Positions 38,021 through 51,262 of a stretch of 64,000 bases of DNA are shown piece after piece. This DNA comes from Apostichopus japonicus (Eukaryota; Echinodermata; Holothuroidea; Aspidochirotida; Stichopodidae): NCBI RefSeq assembly GCF_037975245.1, contig NC_092565.1:22527499-22591498 (forward strand). Direction: 5' to 3'. Made by a program: the position numbers and the translations under genes. The notes beneath the pieces were generated by a model. It saw only the letters and a program-made list of their open reading frames with translations. It ran no database searches and was not told the DNA's origin. Position 1 is the stretch's first letter, and every line of letters starts with the position of its first letter.

Positions 38021-41000
38021 TATGTCTATCTTCCTACGGACAGTTACAGCACCTGTATCCTCACTACTGAGAGAGCGAATATAAATTGGCTAGATTGAAT
38101 TTGTCAATCGTCTATGAAGTTATAAGGGTATCTGTTTAAACACACCTTTCTGCATACTTGTAATAACACTGTAAACTGCTTTTTTTCTATGTGTATGTAG
38201 TTTGTGTAGAGTTAGTAATCAATCGTGTGTCTCTTACATATGCCTACTTATGCTTAAACATGTGTCTGCCAAACATCTGCTTGCTTGCTTCATTTTTTTT
38301 TTAAGTTTTGATAATTTATTAATTTATTTTATTATATTTTCGTTTAATCTACACTGGTTGTGTGGTTTATAAACCAAATTAACGATTGCGACATGTATTT
38401 ATTGAAATTGTAGTTTTTGGAAAAATGCTTAATATTTACCGTATCTGTTAATTTTATAATCCACGATTACATCATTTACCTAGCATGCGATCCATACATT
38501 GCGCGCTTGCTTTTCAAAAGTTACTGAAAAAAATGATTGCAACGTAATATATGAAAAGTACTGAAAAATGAAGTATGGGATTAAAAATATGTGAATACTC
38601 CCTATCTTTTGTCATCTGTTCTTCATAATTAATTTCCTTGTCATGATATCGCATAACCCATGTGTCCCTTTATGCTGAAGATATTTTTTTTTCGAATGTC
38701 GATTTGTTTCCAATAAATGTATTTTACGCATTCATGTTGTGATATTATTGTACATTATTGTTGATGCAAGGTGGAGAATAATGAATAAAGTGGCTTAAAT
38801 ATAATTAGTAGACCTTTTTAAGTGGCTATTAAACATTTAACCCCTCCCCGCCGGCCTCTTTCCTCTCGCTTCTCGTTTCAGAAAATCATGCCACTGAACA
38901 TAAAAATTGGCACTATTTTTTTTTTTTTTGGAAGTGAAATTTAAGAACAATTATTTATCTTTAAAGCACACTTTCATTACCATCCCCCCACCCCCATGCA
39001 TTAAAGTATGACGTCATCGTCGCCCAGGGCGCGCATTTCGGTCTACGGGTTTACCCGCTCATAACCAGTGCGTAGCCAGGTTGATCTGCCGATGTCGGCT
39101 GACTTCCTTGGTCGCAAAGTGTGCTAGTTTCCCCCAGTACACGCCAAATATGTCGCTTATTTCAAAGCGCCAGTGCCGCCGGGTGGATATAGTAATTACG
39201 CCCCCGTCCGCTTCTACAAGTCCTCATCCGCTGTCGGTGATGGTTGTTGACTCTGTGCTGCACGGTCAACCTTAATTAATTTTGTAGAAACGTTTATATT
39301 ATTATGATATACAGTCGACATAATGGAAATAGCAATGCATGTTTTCAATCGAAATTAAGTTTGAAATTTTCAATATACTCAGTTCAGAGTGTCACCGTAA
39401 GATTTTGTTATTGTTAAATCTTAAACAATTACCAAAAATGGCGTTTCTCTGATGATAATTGTAAAACAAGAAAGAGATATTGCAAATATGTGTTGTTTTG
39501 TGGGGATATAAAACTGAGCAAACCATCATATTTATTAGATGTTTATGTTGAGAAGTTATGTAAACCTTCATATAAATATGTTTGTAGATTTTCGATGTTA
39601 TGACCAAAACTATTTCATATTTTAAAATAATTGCATATTCGTTTTTACTTTACGGTTACAATTATTTGGTTACTCCTGAAGATTTTTTTTTACTCCTGGA
39701 GAGTTAAAAACATCTTAGTTAAAAAACAAAACAATTTTTTTTTTGGCAACACTCTTCTGACTCTTTTGTTTTTTCATTTGGAAGCCTTACATAACTTTAT
39801 AAATCCATGCAGGATTTTGATGGATGAAAACAAGTACCTGATATCTGTCAAGTATAAAGCTCAAGTATGACGTCATCAGATTGTGCCAATTTTCATCTTA
39901 AATCGCAGATTTGCATCTTCTCTCCTTTCTCTTTAATTATTCTGTTTTTGCTTTCTATTTTGGGTATTTCTTATTTTTCTTGAGATTTTTCTCTAAAAGT
40001 TATGCACTGTTTTTGTAAATACATGTAGTAAATTGGGTAAAAATGAGTCATTCCTGTAACCTGTAGACTCTGTTTGAACTGTTGGTTCTTTACGTTTGAT
40101 GTCCGAGATATCATCTTCATAAGATGACACTTATTTATACACATACTCTGTCAAACATATGTAAAATAGTCCTTTCCACCTACACGCGATATAAACCTAC
40201 ACACGCTCTAGCTTGACAAATAGTTCTCCAGGCAATTCCACAACCGATGGCAATAAGATTCTTCAACAGACGCAATTTTGAATAAAGACCCATTGCGGAA
40301 ATTATCAACCGAAGAAAATTAAATTTCTAGTTTTTCAAAGGGAGAATTTTTTGCACTATTAAGACGCTCTGGGCGATCTTTGGCGGCAATGCCAAGAAAA
40401 AAATACATGGTACAAAATTTTGAATAGCTGGAATTACACAAGGACTGAAATATATGAAGTTATAGTAGATATGTATAATGATGCGAACCAGAAGCGACAC
40501 TTGATATGTGTCGATATATGTTGTCTCATTGTCCGTGTAACGCATGCATGGATAAACAAATATATTATTTAAAACAAAATGGATATAAAGACACACATAT
40601 GATTATGTTCACATGTTGTTGCCATAGTAACGGATATTAGAATTTATGTCGGGTGATGGAACAAACCTATCAAATTCATGACTATAAATCATGGGGATTG
40701 TACACTTCATAGAATTGAGACCTAGTTGCCTCTACGGGAGCCTCAGGGTGCCAGATATTTTTTTCTGCCTGATATCGATCAGCTGGTCAGTATTCGAATG
40801 AGTGATATTGTGTGTCTTGTCATTCAATGCATACCTTTGCACACGTTAAGAATTATTTTCGCGATGACTGTGATACATTTACAATAATATACCATTCCTA
40901 AATCCCAATAATGCTGCAATTCATGTATAAATTTAGTTTTCGTAGTTATTAGGTTTTAATTGAGATATTGAAAGCAAAAGTAACATTTAAATTTTCCATT

Positions 41001-44000
41001 TCTTTATATATCTATGTACTCAATACTAAAATGCAAGATAATCTGGGCTACCAATGCTTTATCACTGAATGATGTAAACACTTATTTATAGCTAATTAAC
41101 GACTATTTAGGTAAGAAACAAATCTAAGAGTGTCTCTTCATAAAGCCTAGAATGATTTCACAGCATGAAAGACATAAAATACAATTATATACGCAGGCTT
41201 TATCTTTTCGCTCCCCGTCCCTACCACTTGATTGGAATCTCTGGTTTTTTTCGCAAATCATAAACACTGTGACTTCTTGCCGTTTCTCGCACATTCCAAA
41301 CACAGTGCCATCGTGCTACCGTGCCCATAGCCTGGGGTGGGGGGGGGGTGTCGAGAACCAAGTCAGGCTCGGAACAATTATGTAATCGGTCCACATTTTT
41401 CACTCTCATATTATCCATAGCATGCCCCTTCCCTTCTCGTCTCAAACAATACGACAAATAAAGTCAAAAAGGTATGTACAAAAGAGGGAGCAATACTCTA
41501 AGAAACAGCGGAGTTACTCTGCGTGCACTACTCCTTACCTGCTGCTTCCTCTCTCTACTGTAGCATGTATATGCAGAGGGAGGGAGTGATACACAAAGAA
41601 CAGCTGTTCTCAGTGACAGAAGGTAGCATACGCCCATTAAAAGCCCCATTGACTTACACACAAAATCACAAAAGTAATGTGGTCTCTAAGTCTAGTTAGA
41701 AGTTTTCACTAGCTTAACGCTACCCATCACCGGATAGCTGACAAGTTCGCCTTTCATGGCGCCATCAATTTTCCTTACCATGACCGTGAAAATTTTTTGC
41801 TATCCGAGCCGGAAGTTTTCGTCACATGTAAACAAACCTCTTCACTCAGTGGTAAACAAATTTCCTACGCTGCTCCTGGGAAGCCTAAAGGGGTCTAAAA
41901 TTGCCTCAATTGACCCAATTTTCTCACCACATGTACTTCCATTCATGCTCTTCAACATGCAAGCCACAAAAAACTAGATTATGATTGATAACAGGTCACA
42001 AAAGATGTTCTCCTGCTGCTTTTTGGCACTTTTCCTGAAGGAGAACAATGGAGCGGATTGATATAGACTCTAATAGGAGTATGCCACCAGAACGTCCAAT
42101 GTATAAGAGTGCGATTTCACACAACAGACTCGGGAGAGTTTGGGCATTTATTTCAACTCGGCGTCAAATGGTCCTTTAGGATATCAAAACACTTCTTGGA
42201 TCAGTGGAGAGAGACATGGCAAATGGTGACTTGGCAATTGTACTTTTATGTTGAAATAAGAAGTAGCCTATGCAGTAAGTTAGTAACTCATTTTACGCAT
42301 AGCTGTGCAGTACATCACATTGCTAATATTGCCGAATTCATTAAATTTGTCAGTCTTACGATTACGCACCTTTTGGAGGCAGTTTGAAAGGAAAGTATCC
42401 AAACTCATCTGGCAGACGAGTTTTATAATCCTGTTTTGTTTTTGCTTGTTTGGTTTGTCTTTATAGTGTTGTAATATCACGCCATACAAACGCCGTTGGT
42501 GTTGAAATCGACACCCACCCCCGCCATTCCCCCTTGGTAACCAGAATATATATATCTTACACTGAATATTGTAACGATTCCGGATCAGAGTGTCTATGAT
42601 TACATGATTACTCGATCGTTGGACTAAAACAACATTGCAGTATATGTAAAAGCATAAAGCATATACTATCACTCCGCTCAGGCATAGAACTTTTAGTTGA
42701 CTTCTATAACAAATTTGCAGCTGACTGACCAAGTATACAACAAAAGAAGGGGGGGGGGGGGGAAGGGAACTATTTTAAATAACAACATGAATATATTTAT
42801 CCAATGTATACCCTACACCTCTATATAATATCATCCTACGGTCGCTGACCAACGCCAAAGAAAGTTCAATTGAATGAGACGTTGCTATGCGTCCCATAAT
42901 TTTCTTTATAAGTAATCAAATGAACGAAATCCAAATTTGAAATCTTCCCGACTTGAATAATTGTAAAACAATGTTTGGCACATGGCAACATTGTTTAAAC
43001 AATAATGACTCATATCACGGGTGTAGTACCATCTCACAGTAGGCACAAAATGTACGTAAGAAGTGAATACATGAAATCATCAAGTCGGTATCAAGATTGT
43101 GCATAGACGTCAGAATAGATGGCGCTACGCAAAAAGTTTGTCTGACATGGATGATCTACGGGAAAATGAATAGTCCACAGTGAATGAAATCTCGGACGGG
43201 CTTTTGCCGTTGTATTAAAAATAAACGTGTTTAAGGTTTTAATCCCCTTAAGTGTGACAAGTTGTCGTTCGGGAGACTGGGAGTTCTGTCGGTAGTATAC
43301 TGATAGAGTCCGGAACATTGGTTTGTTTCGCGTTCCACAGACGAAACGAAGAATCCAGCTCTGGCATATACATAATGTAGCCTATACAGCTATACAAAAA
43401 TGGTCACAAAGTTTAAAGTGTTTTGCTTTTTTTCTATTGACAACAACACATATTGATGGGTAACCGCGCAACATAAATACCAAACTACCCTAGGTTAGGC
43501 ATAGGCCTAAGCTCATCAGCTGAACTGTATGTTCGTTGTAACAGAGTGCGAACTCAAACAAAATCCTTCCTCTCGCGGGATCGAGACAAAGACATCGACA
43601 ATTAGTGTGGTGAAATATTGCCAAACTAGGATATCCGTTATATTTTCCATAAAATAAGTCATTCGTTGTGTGAGAATGTTACTGAAATACTAACATTACA
43701 ACTACAAGGCTGTTCACTTTGTATTCAATTTCTTCGAATCGCCTAACTAGTAAAGTAGTAACCTAGGCTACTCGGTATAGGCCTATATTGATGACTTGGG
43801 CCTAGGTAGCCTAGGAAAGACTAAGGTTCGTTTCAACTTGTTCAGTTCTTGCACACATTAAACTCCAACGAAGTATTCAATTTTTTAAGCCAAGCTATGT
43901 CTTGAAAGAAAACTAATCTTCCAAACTTGGCCTTGCGGCCTGGTGTGATAGGACATAACCCATACCTAGGCTAAATATACAAAGCCTATGCTGCAATAAG

Positions 44001-44081
44001 TAATAGTGTAAAATCAACTGGACAGTCTTCAGTAGCAGGTTTCAAGTGAACAAACAGAGCGTGTAGGTTATCTATGAGATC
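38021..44081. other. Intergenic DNA upstream of RAB28
   Basis: No gene recognised. CAGTGCGTAGCCAGG at 39067 resembles a hAT end and precedes a GC-richer 200 base patch of unknown origin. 41674-41960 is the second copy of the repeat at 22866. G-runs lie near 41339-41348 and 42748-42761. Five CCTAGG words lie at 43489-43970 just upstream of RAB28. Confidence 0.45.
41674..41960 (+). repeat. Dispersed repeat, second copy (with 22866-23110)
   Basis: Shares in order AATGTGGTCTCT, AGAAGTT, GGATAGCTGACAAG, CATCAATTTT-like and CTCAGTGGTAAAC blocks with 22866-23110, same orientation, considerably diverged. Class unknown. Confidence 0.7.
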
Positions 44082-44127
44082 ATGTCGGATTCAGATGAGG
44101 AAACTGGTGAATCTGAGAAGCAACTGA
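44074..44127 (+). promoter_or_regulatory. Overlapping upstream ORF of RAB28
   Basis: An ATG 8 bases before the RAB28 start, in a weak context (T at -3), opens a 17-codon frame out of phase with the gene and stops inside exon 1. If used, it would compete with the main start. Only its position in the presumed 5' UTR supports it. Confidence 0.3.
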
Positions 44128-44162
44128 AAATTATCATCTTGGGTGATGGTGCCTCAGGAAAG
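44082..44162 (+). CDS. RAB28: RAB28 small GTPase, coding exon 1
   Basis: It encodes residues 1-27: an acidic N-terminus MSDSDEETGESEKQ, then the first beta strand LKIIILGDGASGK with the P-loop (GDGASGK, residues 21-27). It ends in phase 0 at GTAAGG. The GDGASGK form and the MSDSEEE-like start are characteristic of RAB28. This atypical Rab lacks the usual WDTAGQ motif and is linked in vertebrates and nematodes to ciliary and BBSome-associated trafficking and photoreceptor function. The start was chosen because it restores the family N-terminus and has A at -3. No TATA box was recognised upstream. Confidence 0.95.
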
Positions 44163-44598
44163 GTAAGGAAGATCTGACAAATGTTATCCTATTGAGTAGA
44201 ATCTGATGTTGGAATGTATGCAATTTGTGTATTACTGTATCACTCCATATAAAGCTATCATTTCAATTATTACTGTATAGATACGTTTTGGCTGTAAATT
44301 TATGAAGATCTGTCAGTTAAAAAGTGTCATTATTTGAAACATTTGACTTTGTAGAATAGCACATGTACTGTAGTTGTACAGTACTTTGATACACTAATTC
44401 AAAATTACAATAATTTAAAATTAGATGAATTATACAGCTAACTACAAACTTACATTTGTCCATTTCATTATCACTTGAAGTTTTGAATGTGCTTGCTGGA
44501 GTCTCTTTTCTCTTTCATTGATGATTGAATGTGTTCGTAACACATGTATATGTGTTGATATTTTAATAACTTTGTTGCCTTTGGTTGTTTCTCTTTAG

Positions 44599-44695
44599 AC
44601 ATCACTGTCTCACAGGTACTCGCAAGAGCATTTTGTTAAACAGTACCAACAAACAGTGGGGCTGGACTTCTACCTGAAAAGAATAATGATAGGAA
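44599..44695 (+). CDS. RAB28: RAB28, coding exon 2
   Basis: Between TTTCTCTTTAG and GTAAGT. It completes the P-loop with TS and encodes residues 28-59 plus the first base of codon 60. It contains the switch I region ending QQTVGLDFYLKR with the conserved Thr (residue 46) that contacts magnesium in the GTP state. TVGLDF is the RAB28 effector form, where most Rabs have TIGVDF. The intron before it is 436 bases. Confidence 0.95.
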
Positions 44696-45632
44696 GTAAG
44701 TGATTATTTCTGTAAAAAAAAACACCTTAGAATATGGTTTTAGAATCTTCATACAAGTGCCACATACTGTAGCTCATCCACAGTTTGTTTCTAGAAAGTC
44801 CAAATGCACAGATTTGTGGGCAAAGTGCAGCCTTCAAGGCGCATGCTGCGCTTGAGCAGATTCTTCCTGTGTTCTGCGAGGGAGCCCTCAAAATCCTATT
44901 AGTCTGGTCTGCAGAACATTAGCCTATAGCAAGGGAAGCCATGAAGTACAGACCGTACAGTTTGAGGTTTTTGCTTTAATACAGCAGCTCGGTCTTGTGT
45001 TAAGATAAATCACCTTCACACATGGACAGAGCACAGAACTTATGATCTTTTGGTCCTCTGATACGGGCATATGGCTTGTGTTTTCTTCATGGGAGTAAGT
45101 GTTGCTGCTCGTGGATTGAGTATGAAATAATATGTCAATGTCATGCACCAAATTAATTTGTGCCGACCCCTGTCCAAATCCAAATGTAAATTTCTTGCCC
45201 GTGGTGAAACAGCCTACCCTACAGTAGTTCATAAAAGCTCATGCAGTCGAAGAGATGGAGTAAGCCCCGCCCACCGTTTGAGAAATATAAAGGGTTAAAT
45301 TTAAATAGTCCACCTTGAAAAAGTTGGAAGAATATTCTGGTTACTTTCAATGTCAACATAGGTCTGCAGACTAATGGTACTGTTTTATTACATTGTGCCA
45401 CCAGTTGGCAATTATTTTGATGAATAAACTTGACATGGAAGTTATTCAGTAATACACTTCCAGTAACATGGGAATCTGACATTTGTAGACAGCTCTCCCA
45501 CTTCCCTGCCCCTCCTTTCCTTATAAGGACTTGGTTCCAACATGATAACCCTCAATATAGGGACTTTCAAGTTTTTGTAATTTATGAAGAATTTTCCATC
45601 CATTCATTCAATCATTCATTCATTTGATCTAG

Positions 45633-45721
45633 ATGAGATTCATGTTACCCTTCAAGTTTGGGACATCGGGGGCCAAACGCTCGGTGGGAAGATGTTAGAA
45701 AATTACGTTTATGGAGCACAT
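45633..45721 (+). CDS. RAB28: RAB28, coding exon 3
   Basis: Between TTTGATCTAG and GTGAGT. The split codon gives Asn60, followed by [20 protein letters not shown] and [15 protein letters not shown] (residues 69-74) replaces the WDTAGQ of ordinary Rabs and is diagnostic for RAB28. Gln74 is the catalytic glutamine equivalent. It ends in phase 0. In-frame sequence extending upstream to 45584 is intronic. Confidence 0.95.
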
Positions 45722-47236
45722 GTGAGTATTGGTCTGATTTTATACCTACTGTACTCTGTAAACTTTTTTTTTTAACTGTAACACATCCTAATGTCTCAGT
45801 TCTAGGACAGACCTTCTTTGGAGACGGACTGATAAAGTTGAAGATGTACAAGTTACTGTACACTGTGATAAAGTTATCGTTTGACAAGTTTATTGCTTAA
45901 AAGTGAACAAGAATATGATCACAAGCTGATAGTTTTGCACTTTTAAGTCTTTCCTCGCAGAGGTAAATTGCACTAAACAGCCTTTATATAAATGATCTTT
46001 GTGATTTCACATTTAAAGTTGTTCTAACCCACCTTCCCCCTATCCCAGCCCCCTCCCCCCCCAAAAAAAAAGAAGAAGAATGGAATCCCAGAGTTCCTCA
46101 CTTGATTGTCGCCTTGTAAAGGTAATGTGCAGTACTCATTCTTCCCAAATAAACTACGTCAGAAGCTAATATGGCAGTGGCCCAAACTATACTTACAGAA
46201 CCTGACACATTTATTTGTGTTCTTGAACTGTTTACACATAACTCATCCTCAAACAGAAGATGTGTAACCCGGAAAAAGAACGCTTAGTTCAAAAAATATC
46301 AATAATACTTACCATATACTACAGTATCTTGTTGGTGACATGTATTGCATGGAGTAGTGCATTAAAATTTATCCAATTTAGCAGTGTCATATTTCAAAAC
46401 ATTTAGTTAAAACAGCTACAAGGTACAGTATGGATTGTTTCCTTTTAGAAGTAATGCTTTGAAGATCTGCTCTCCTGTTATTAGTGTTACAGACATGTAC
46501 AGGTATGCCGTACTACTCTACCATGTAAATTAACACAGGAAGAAGGGAAAAAAAATTCCACTTTTGAGGTGTTTCATAGGTACAGTAGTGGGGCAGGCAT
46601 ACATAACCCTCATATCTCTCACAAGGTACAGTACCTTACTGTACTGCCATCTTGGTACACTTCCATCTTAATAAGAAAAATCAAATGTTTTTGATAATTT
46701 TGAACACAACTTATTTTACTCCATGATATATACAAGACCTGGGTGGTAAATGCATACTAGATCATGGAGGTATGGTTCAAGTACAGTAGCTCAGGACTGG
46801 AGGGAATTTTCTTGTATGTCCATGTTTGGAGTGCCATGGAGTTTATTTGCAAACCTCATGCAAGTATCTTTTCATTCCACCCCTTCCCCCCACCCAGAGT
46901 TATGGAATCAGTATTGTTATGTAACGTCATTGTTGGACTGTTACTGTACAGTGTACGGTACAGTAGTATGTGATGTATATGTTGTATGGTTTGTTGCTCC
47001 CTTATGAACCTATCCCTATACCCCTGGGCCGTTGTGTTACATAGAAGTGAGTGAAAAAAATGCAAATCATCAATGTTTTTCTTTTTTACTCTGTTTAATA
47101 TAAAAGTGATCAGAAACACTTTTCAAAAACTAATATTTGAAGTAAAAAAATGGTTGTTGGGCCTTTTTGTGCTTGAAAGGTCCAATTTTATTTAAATAGT
47201 TTACTAATCATTCATTGCTTGGATCTGTACGGTACC
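45722..47236. other. RAB28: RAB28 intron 3, first part
   Basis: Start of the 7.4 kb intron. Frequent TACTGTA/TACAGTA words (for example 46620-46640 and 46940-46965) and a C/A-rich patch at 46050-46080. No exon. Confidence 0.6.
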
Positions 47237-47240
47237 TTAA

Positions 47241-48898
47241 AGACCAAATATGGAGGCAATTTTTTTTTTTGAGATTTTCCATTAATTTAGGAGTTTACAT
47301 ACCCATAATCAACATGTGTAAAAAATAATCTTCGAAAACCTACTATAACCCATCCAAAACGACCACGAAAATGGACATTTTCGGTAGTCACGTGACATGA
47401 ACCTCTGGAATGTCTGAAAACAGAGATTGACCCAAAGGAGCCTCTGGTCACCGTGTGACGTCAAAGTTTGTATACCGCGAAAATCAAACGCTGATATAGG
47501 CACTGTTTGTACACAGATAGCGAACAATTGTACTGTTTTTGACTTCCAATTTCGAGCGTTTGAAAAGCTGTTAGCTTAAAACAAGAACACATGAAGGTTA
47601 ACAACAAGTTTTAAGACAATTATAAGCAGAAATTTTAGTTAAATTGCTTATTTTATTAGCAAAATTTCCACTCAAATGGAGGCATCTTTTACATAGCGTA
47701 GCGTCAATAGGTCCGTACGGTACAATATACTTACATAGTACTTACTCGTTTTAATATATATATAAAGTATTATAAAGTATTATATATATAAAGTATACAA
47801 ACACAGAAAAAGTATCTTGTCAATAAACAAATTTAGCAGTGAATATCCTAATCCACGTTTCTTGTTCAATCCTGGGCGAAAAACTACCGTGAGTCTGTGT
47901 AATTCCATAGAGTTAGGTCTAGTTGAAACAGGCCTTGACCAGTACTAACATCCCACAATCACAAGACAGTCACTAACGAAATAAAACGTCCGATCGCTAC
48001 ATACTACCGTTTTTATTCAACTCCTTGGAACATGCAGATGTCGGAATAAACAGAAAGGACAATATTACACATGTATCACGAACTCACGGTACTGGAATAC
48101 AACAAATGAAATAGATAAATCCTAACATGGCTTTTTACACATGCTGTGAGCCAACGCCGGCGAGAGTTGTAACTAACTACCGTACATGTACTAACAATGC
48201 TATACCCTTGGCACGGTATATATATATATACGGTCATCTCTTACAGTAAATATATTACTGTCAATTGCGTGATATAATGTTACATGTAAGGACGTCCAGG
48301 GCGTGTTTACGGTCAATTTCACATTAGCTATGTCCGACCATGGTCCGACACAGCTATCGACAGTATATAATTTTCACAGAATGAGACATTTGCAGCATAC
48401 ACAGAAGCAGGGTCATGCATGTGGACTCATGGGCATGAGATACTCCGGGTGCTGAAAAATCTTTCCGCGTGGATCTCAAAAAATTGATCCAAAGTCTGCG
48501 GCGTTTTACGTCGGTTCTTTTACTCGGAGATCTAAAAAAGCTGATGCTTTTGTTGGATGAGGTATAACTGCAACCTCCAACAACACAGAATTGTGACATT
48601 TTGAGGAAAAAGGAGTAATATCGTTGATGTTTTTGGCAGCTCAAGTATACGACTTTACACACTAAAAGTATAGTTGTGAGTGAGGTATACAAACGTTGAC
48701 GTCACATGGTCACCTGATGTCTTAGGAATGTTTCAGGAATGTCTGAAATAGAAGCTGACTTTTCGTCCCATTTTTCACTTATTTAACGTCCGAAATTGGT
48801 AAAGTTAATTACAGCAATGTAATTGGAATCAGTTAAGGATTACATACATGAAAAATGGTGGGATTTTATGTTCATCGAAAAGTCTCCATAGTTGGTCT
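47241..48898. mobile_element. Kolobok-type DNA transposon, 1.66 kb, decayed
   Basis: TTAA at 47237-47240 and 48899-48902 brackets inverted ends: AGACCAAATATGGAG on the left, and CTCCATAGTTGGTCT on the right. Similarity between the arms continues inward for about 200 bases, for example GGTCACCGTGTGACGTCAAA on the left against TTGACGTCACATGGTCACC on the right. A THAP-like frame lies inside on the - strand. TTAA duplication plus a THAP domain is the Kolobok combination. Most of the transposase is missing, so the copy is not autonomous. Confidence 0.8.
48390..48599 (-). pseudogene. THAP zinc-finger remnant of a Kolobok-type transposase
   Basis: From the ATG at 48599 the frame reads MSQFCVVGGCSYTSSNKSIS and FFRSP, then a basic stretch, LWINFLRS and TRKDFSAPG. 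This matches the THAP order: C-x4-C near the N-terminus, a buried Trp, then the KDF segment. The closing C-x2-H is broken: where it should be the frame reads SHAHEST, keeping His but not Cys. The THAP domain binds the transposon ends in related transposases. The frame carries on to a stop near 48354 without any catalytic domain. It lies within a TTAA-bracketed element in RAB28 intron 3, antisense to RAB28. Confidence 0.7.
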
Positions 48899-48902
48899 TT
48901 AA

Positions 48903-49954
48903 TACTTTACTTGTCCTTTGCACATCAATTTATGTAATTGAAACATTGTCATTAAAGTGCTACAAGTACAGCTCTGCACAGTACTGTATCTATTGCATTC
49001 AATACTCAGTTTGATATGTCAGTGCATCCTACAGCTAGCCACTCTTGTAAGGGTAAACTCGTTTTTCTAGGCAAATAATTACCATCTTTGAGTGACTGAA
49101 CCAGTGCCATCATTGAAATTATGAAGATTATTTGTACTACAGTACCCGTTTATCTGAAATACCCAGAAGCCACGACTTCTGCCCTTCAAAAATGTTGCTA
49201 TGATTGTCACATTTCTAATTGAAATATTGACACTGGATGCTAATTGAATATGATGATGGCTTTAATGAGCAATACAAAATTGTATCCAGCCATGTACAAA
49301 ATGGCTAAGTATATACTGTAGCTATCTGTTTACAGATTTCACAAACAAAACCAAACATCCTTTAGGTAGATTCACTTTGTTATATACTGTATAGAGTTTG
49401 AGTAAGTCTCAAATATGGAGATTCAAACAACTTGACTGGGCTGGGCTAGTAATTGTGATATGCTGGTTGCTCTTTGTATATTGAAACAGTCAAAATAATG
49501 ACAGTTTGATTTTGATGCAGCTGATCCTAAATTTTGTGACGTATTTCCCTTGTCACTTGCACTGATAATGTATTGCACTATAAATGTAATAGGCTGCAGG
49601 AAATGATCTGTTTTGCAGTCTCATTTGACTTCATGTGATAATCTGGTGGTTTTAAGCATGATGATTAAAAGATAGACTTATTGTACTTACCAAATAACAC
49701 AATAAATACTTAAGAATACTGAAAATTTCAGCAGGAACAATTGGACAAATTTTCTCAAAGTTTGTCAATGAAGATAGGAAGTGTTTACTTTAAAGTTGTG
49801 GGACACAGATAAATGGTCAATAAGTAATTAATCGTCGACAGTTTAAAATAAAATATTTGTATTCTTGACTTTCTTATGTACAGATTATTCTTGTACACAA
49901 TATTTTTAGCATTAAGCAGTAATGTTTAAAATAAAGATTACACAACATGAACAG
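48903..49954. other. RAB28: RAB28 intron 3, nothing recognised
   Basis: AT-rich intron with frequent TACAGTA/TACTGTA words. No exon or element ends seen. Confidence 0.5.
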
Positions 49955-49956
49955 TT

Positions 49957-50318
49957 TTTATAGTACAGTACAGTACTGTATGGCACAGTACAGTATGGTA
50001 CAGTACAGTGCAGTACTGAACATATATAGTAAACTACTGTACTGTACAGTAGTGTACTGTGCAATACTGTACAGTACACTACTATACTGTACATTACTTT
50101 ACTGCTTTACTGCACTGTACTGTACCATACAGTACTGTACTGTACCATACAGTACTGCATTGTACAGTACAGTATGATACAGTAAAGTACTGTACTCTAT
50201 AGTAGTGTACTGTACAATACTGTACAGTACACTACTGTACCATACAGTACTTACTGTATGGTACAGTACAATTACACTATATTGTACTACTGTATGCTGT
50301 GCACTGTGCAATACTGTA
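49957..50318. repeat. Degenerate (TACAGTACTG)n simple repeat
   Basis: About 360 bases made almost wholly of ACAGTACTGTA, GTACAGTAC and ACCATACAGT words. The unit is self-complementary, so both strands look alike and many short hairpins are possible. Tyr/Leu/Ser-rich open frames on both strands are by-products. Confidence 0.9.
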
Positions 50319-50777
50319 ATTTCTCTGGTTACTCTGTTTCTCCTTCATAAATGATTTGAACTCCCTTCAAACAGCTTTATAGGCAGCTTTAATTCAAGTA
50401 ACCCATTTTCTAAAGTGAAATTAGTCTGTTATTAAAGTTAAATGCAGTATTTTGCCACAGAGGTAATGGAGTGCCTCAAGGCTATGAATCAGGTCTTATT
50501 GGGACAATTGTTGGTGTCGACTAGACTCACAATAAAACAGGCTGACTTAGTTTAAAATTTCTGGGTTAAAGTATTAACCACAGATGCACTACAGTAGATG
50601 ATGCGTTACAGTAGAAGTTCACTTTATCATTTGAATAATGGATGGTGGGAAGTGGACAAAAGTAGCAGGGATAGATTAAATTAGATGAAAGTTTACAGTT
50701 TTAATGACAGATGCAAGTTTTGTTTCGTGCTAACCTGTGATTGTGGTACAAAAAGTACTCTTCCTCCCTTGAATGTA

Positions 50778-51262
50778 TGGCGGGACAGGGAGGGTTCAGG
50801 GGATGATGACACAATGTGGAGTGGGTTGGGCGGGAAGGGTTCAGGCAGGTTGGGCGGGAAGGGTTTATGGGGGTTGGGTAGGGAGGGTGCAAGGGATGAT
50901 GACACTATGTGGAGTGGGTTGGGCAGGTAGGGCTTAGGCAGGTTGGGCAGGGAGGGTTCAGGGAACGATGACACTATGTGGAGCGAGTTGGGCAGGGAGG
51001 GTTCAGGCAGGTTGGGCAGTAAGGGTTCAGGGGATGATGACACAATGTGGAGCTAGTTGGGCAGGGAGGGTTCAGCCCTGGGATGATGAAGCTGTGTGGA
51101 GCGGGTTGGGCAGGGAGGGTTCAGGGGACGATGACACTTTGTGGAGTGGGTTGGGCAGGAAGGGTTCAGGGGATGATGACAATATGTAGAGCGGGTTGGG
51201 TGATGATGACACTACGTTGAGCAGGTTGGGCAGGGAGGGTTCAGGGGACGATGACACCATGT
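50778..51262. repeat. GC-rich minisatellite, about 46 bp unit, about ten copies
   Basis: GGTTGGGCAGGGAGGGTTCA and GGGATGATGACAC-ATGTGGAG blocks recur with variable spacing (units split or merged). Pro/Ser-rich frames on the - strand come from the repeat. Confidence 0.92.

Noticed and set aside
39067-39275. GC-richer 64-codon open frame
   Set aside because: No domain resemblance, and it begins at a hAT-like end motif, so it is more likely element debris than a gene.
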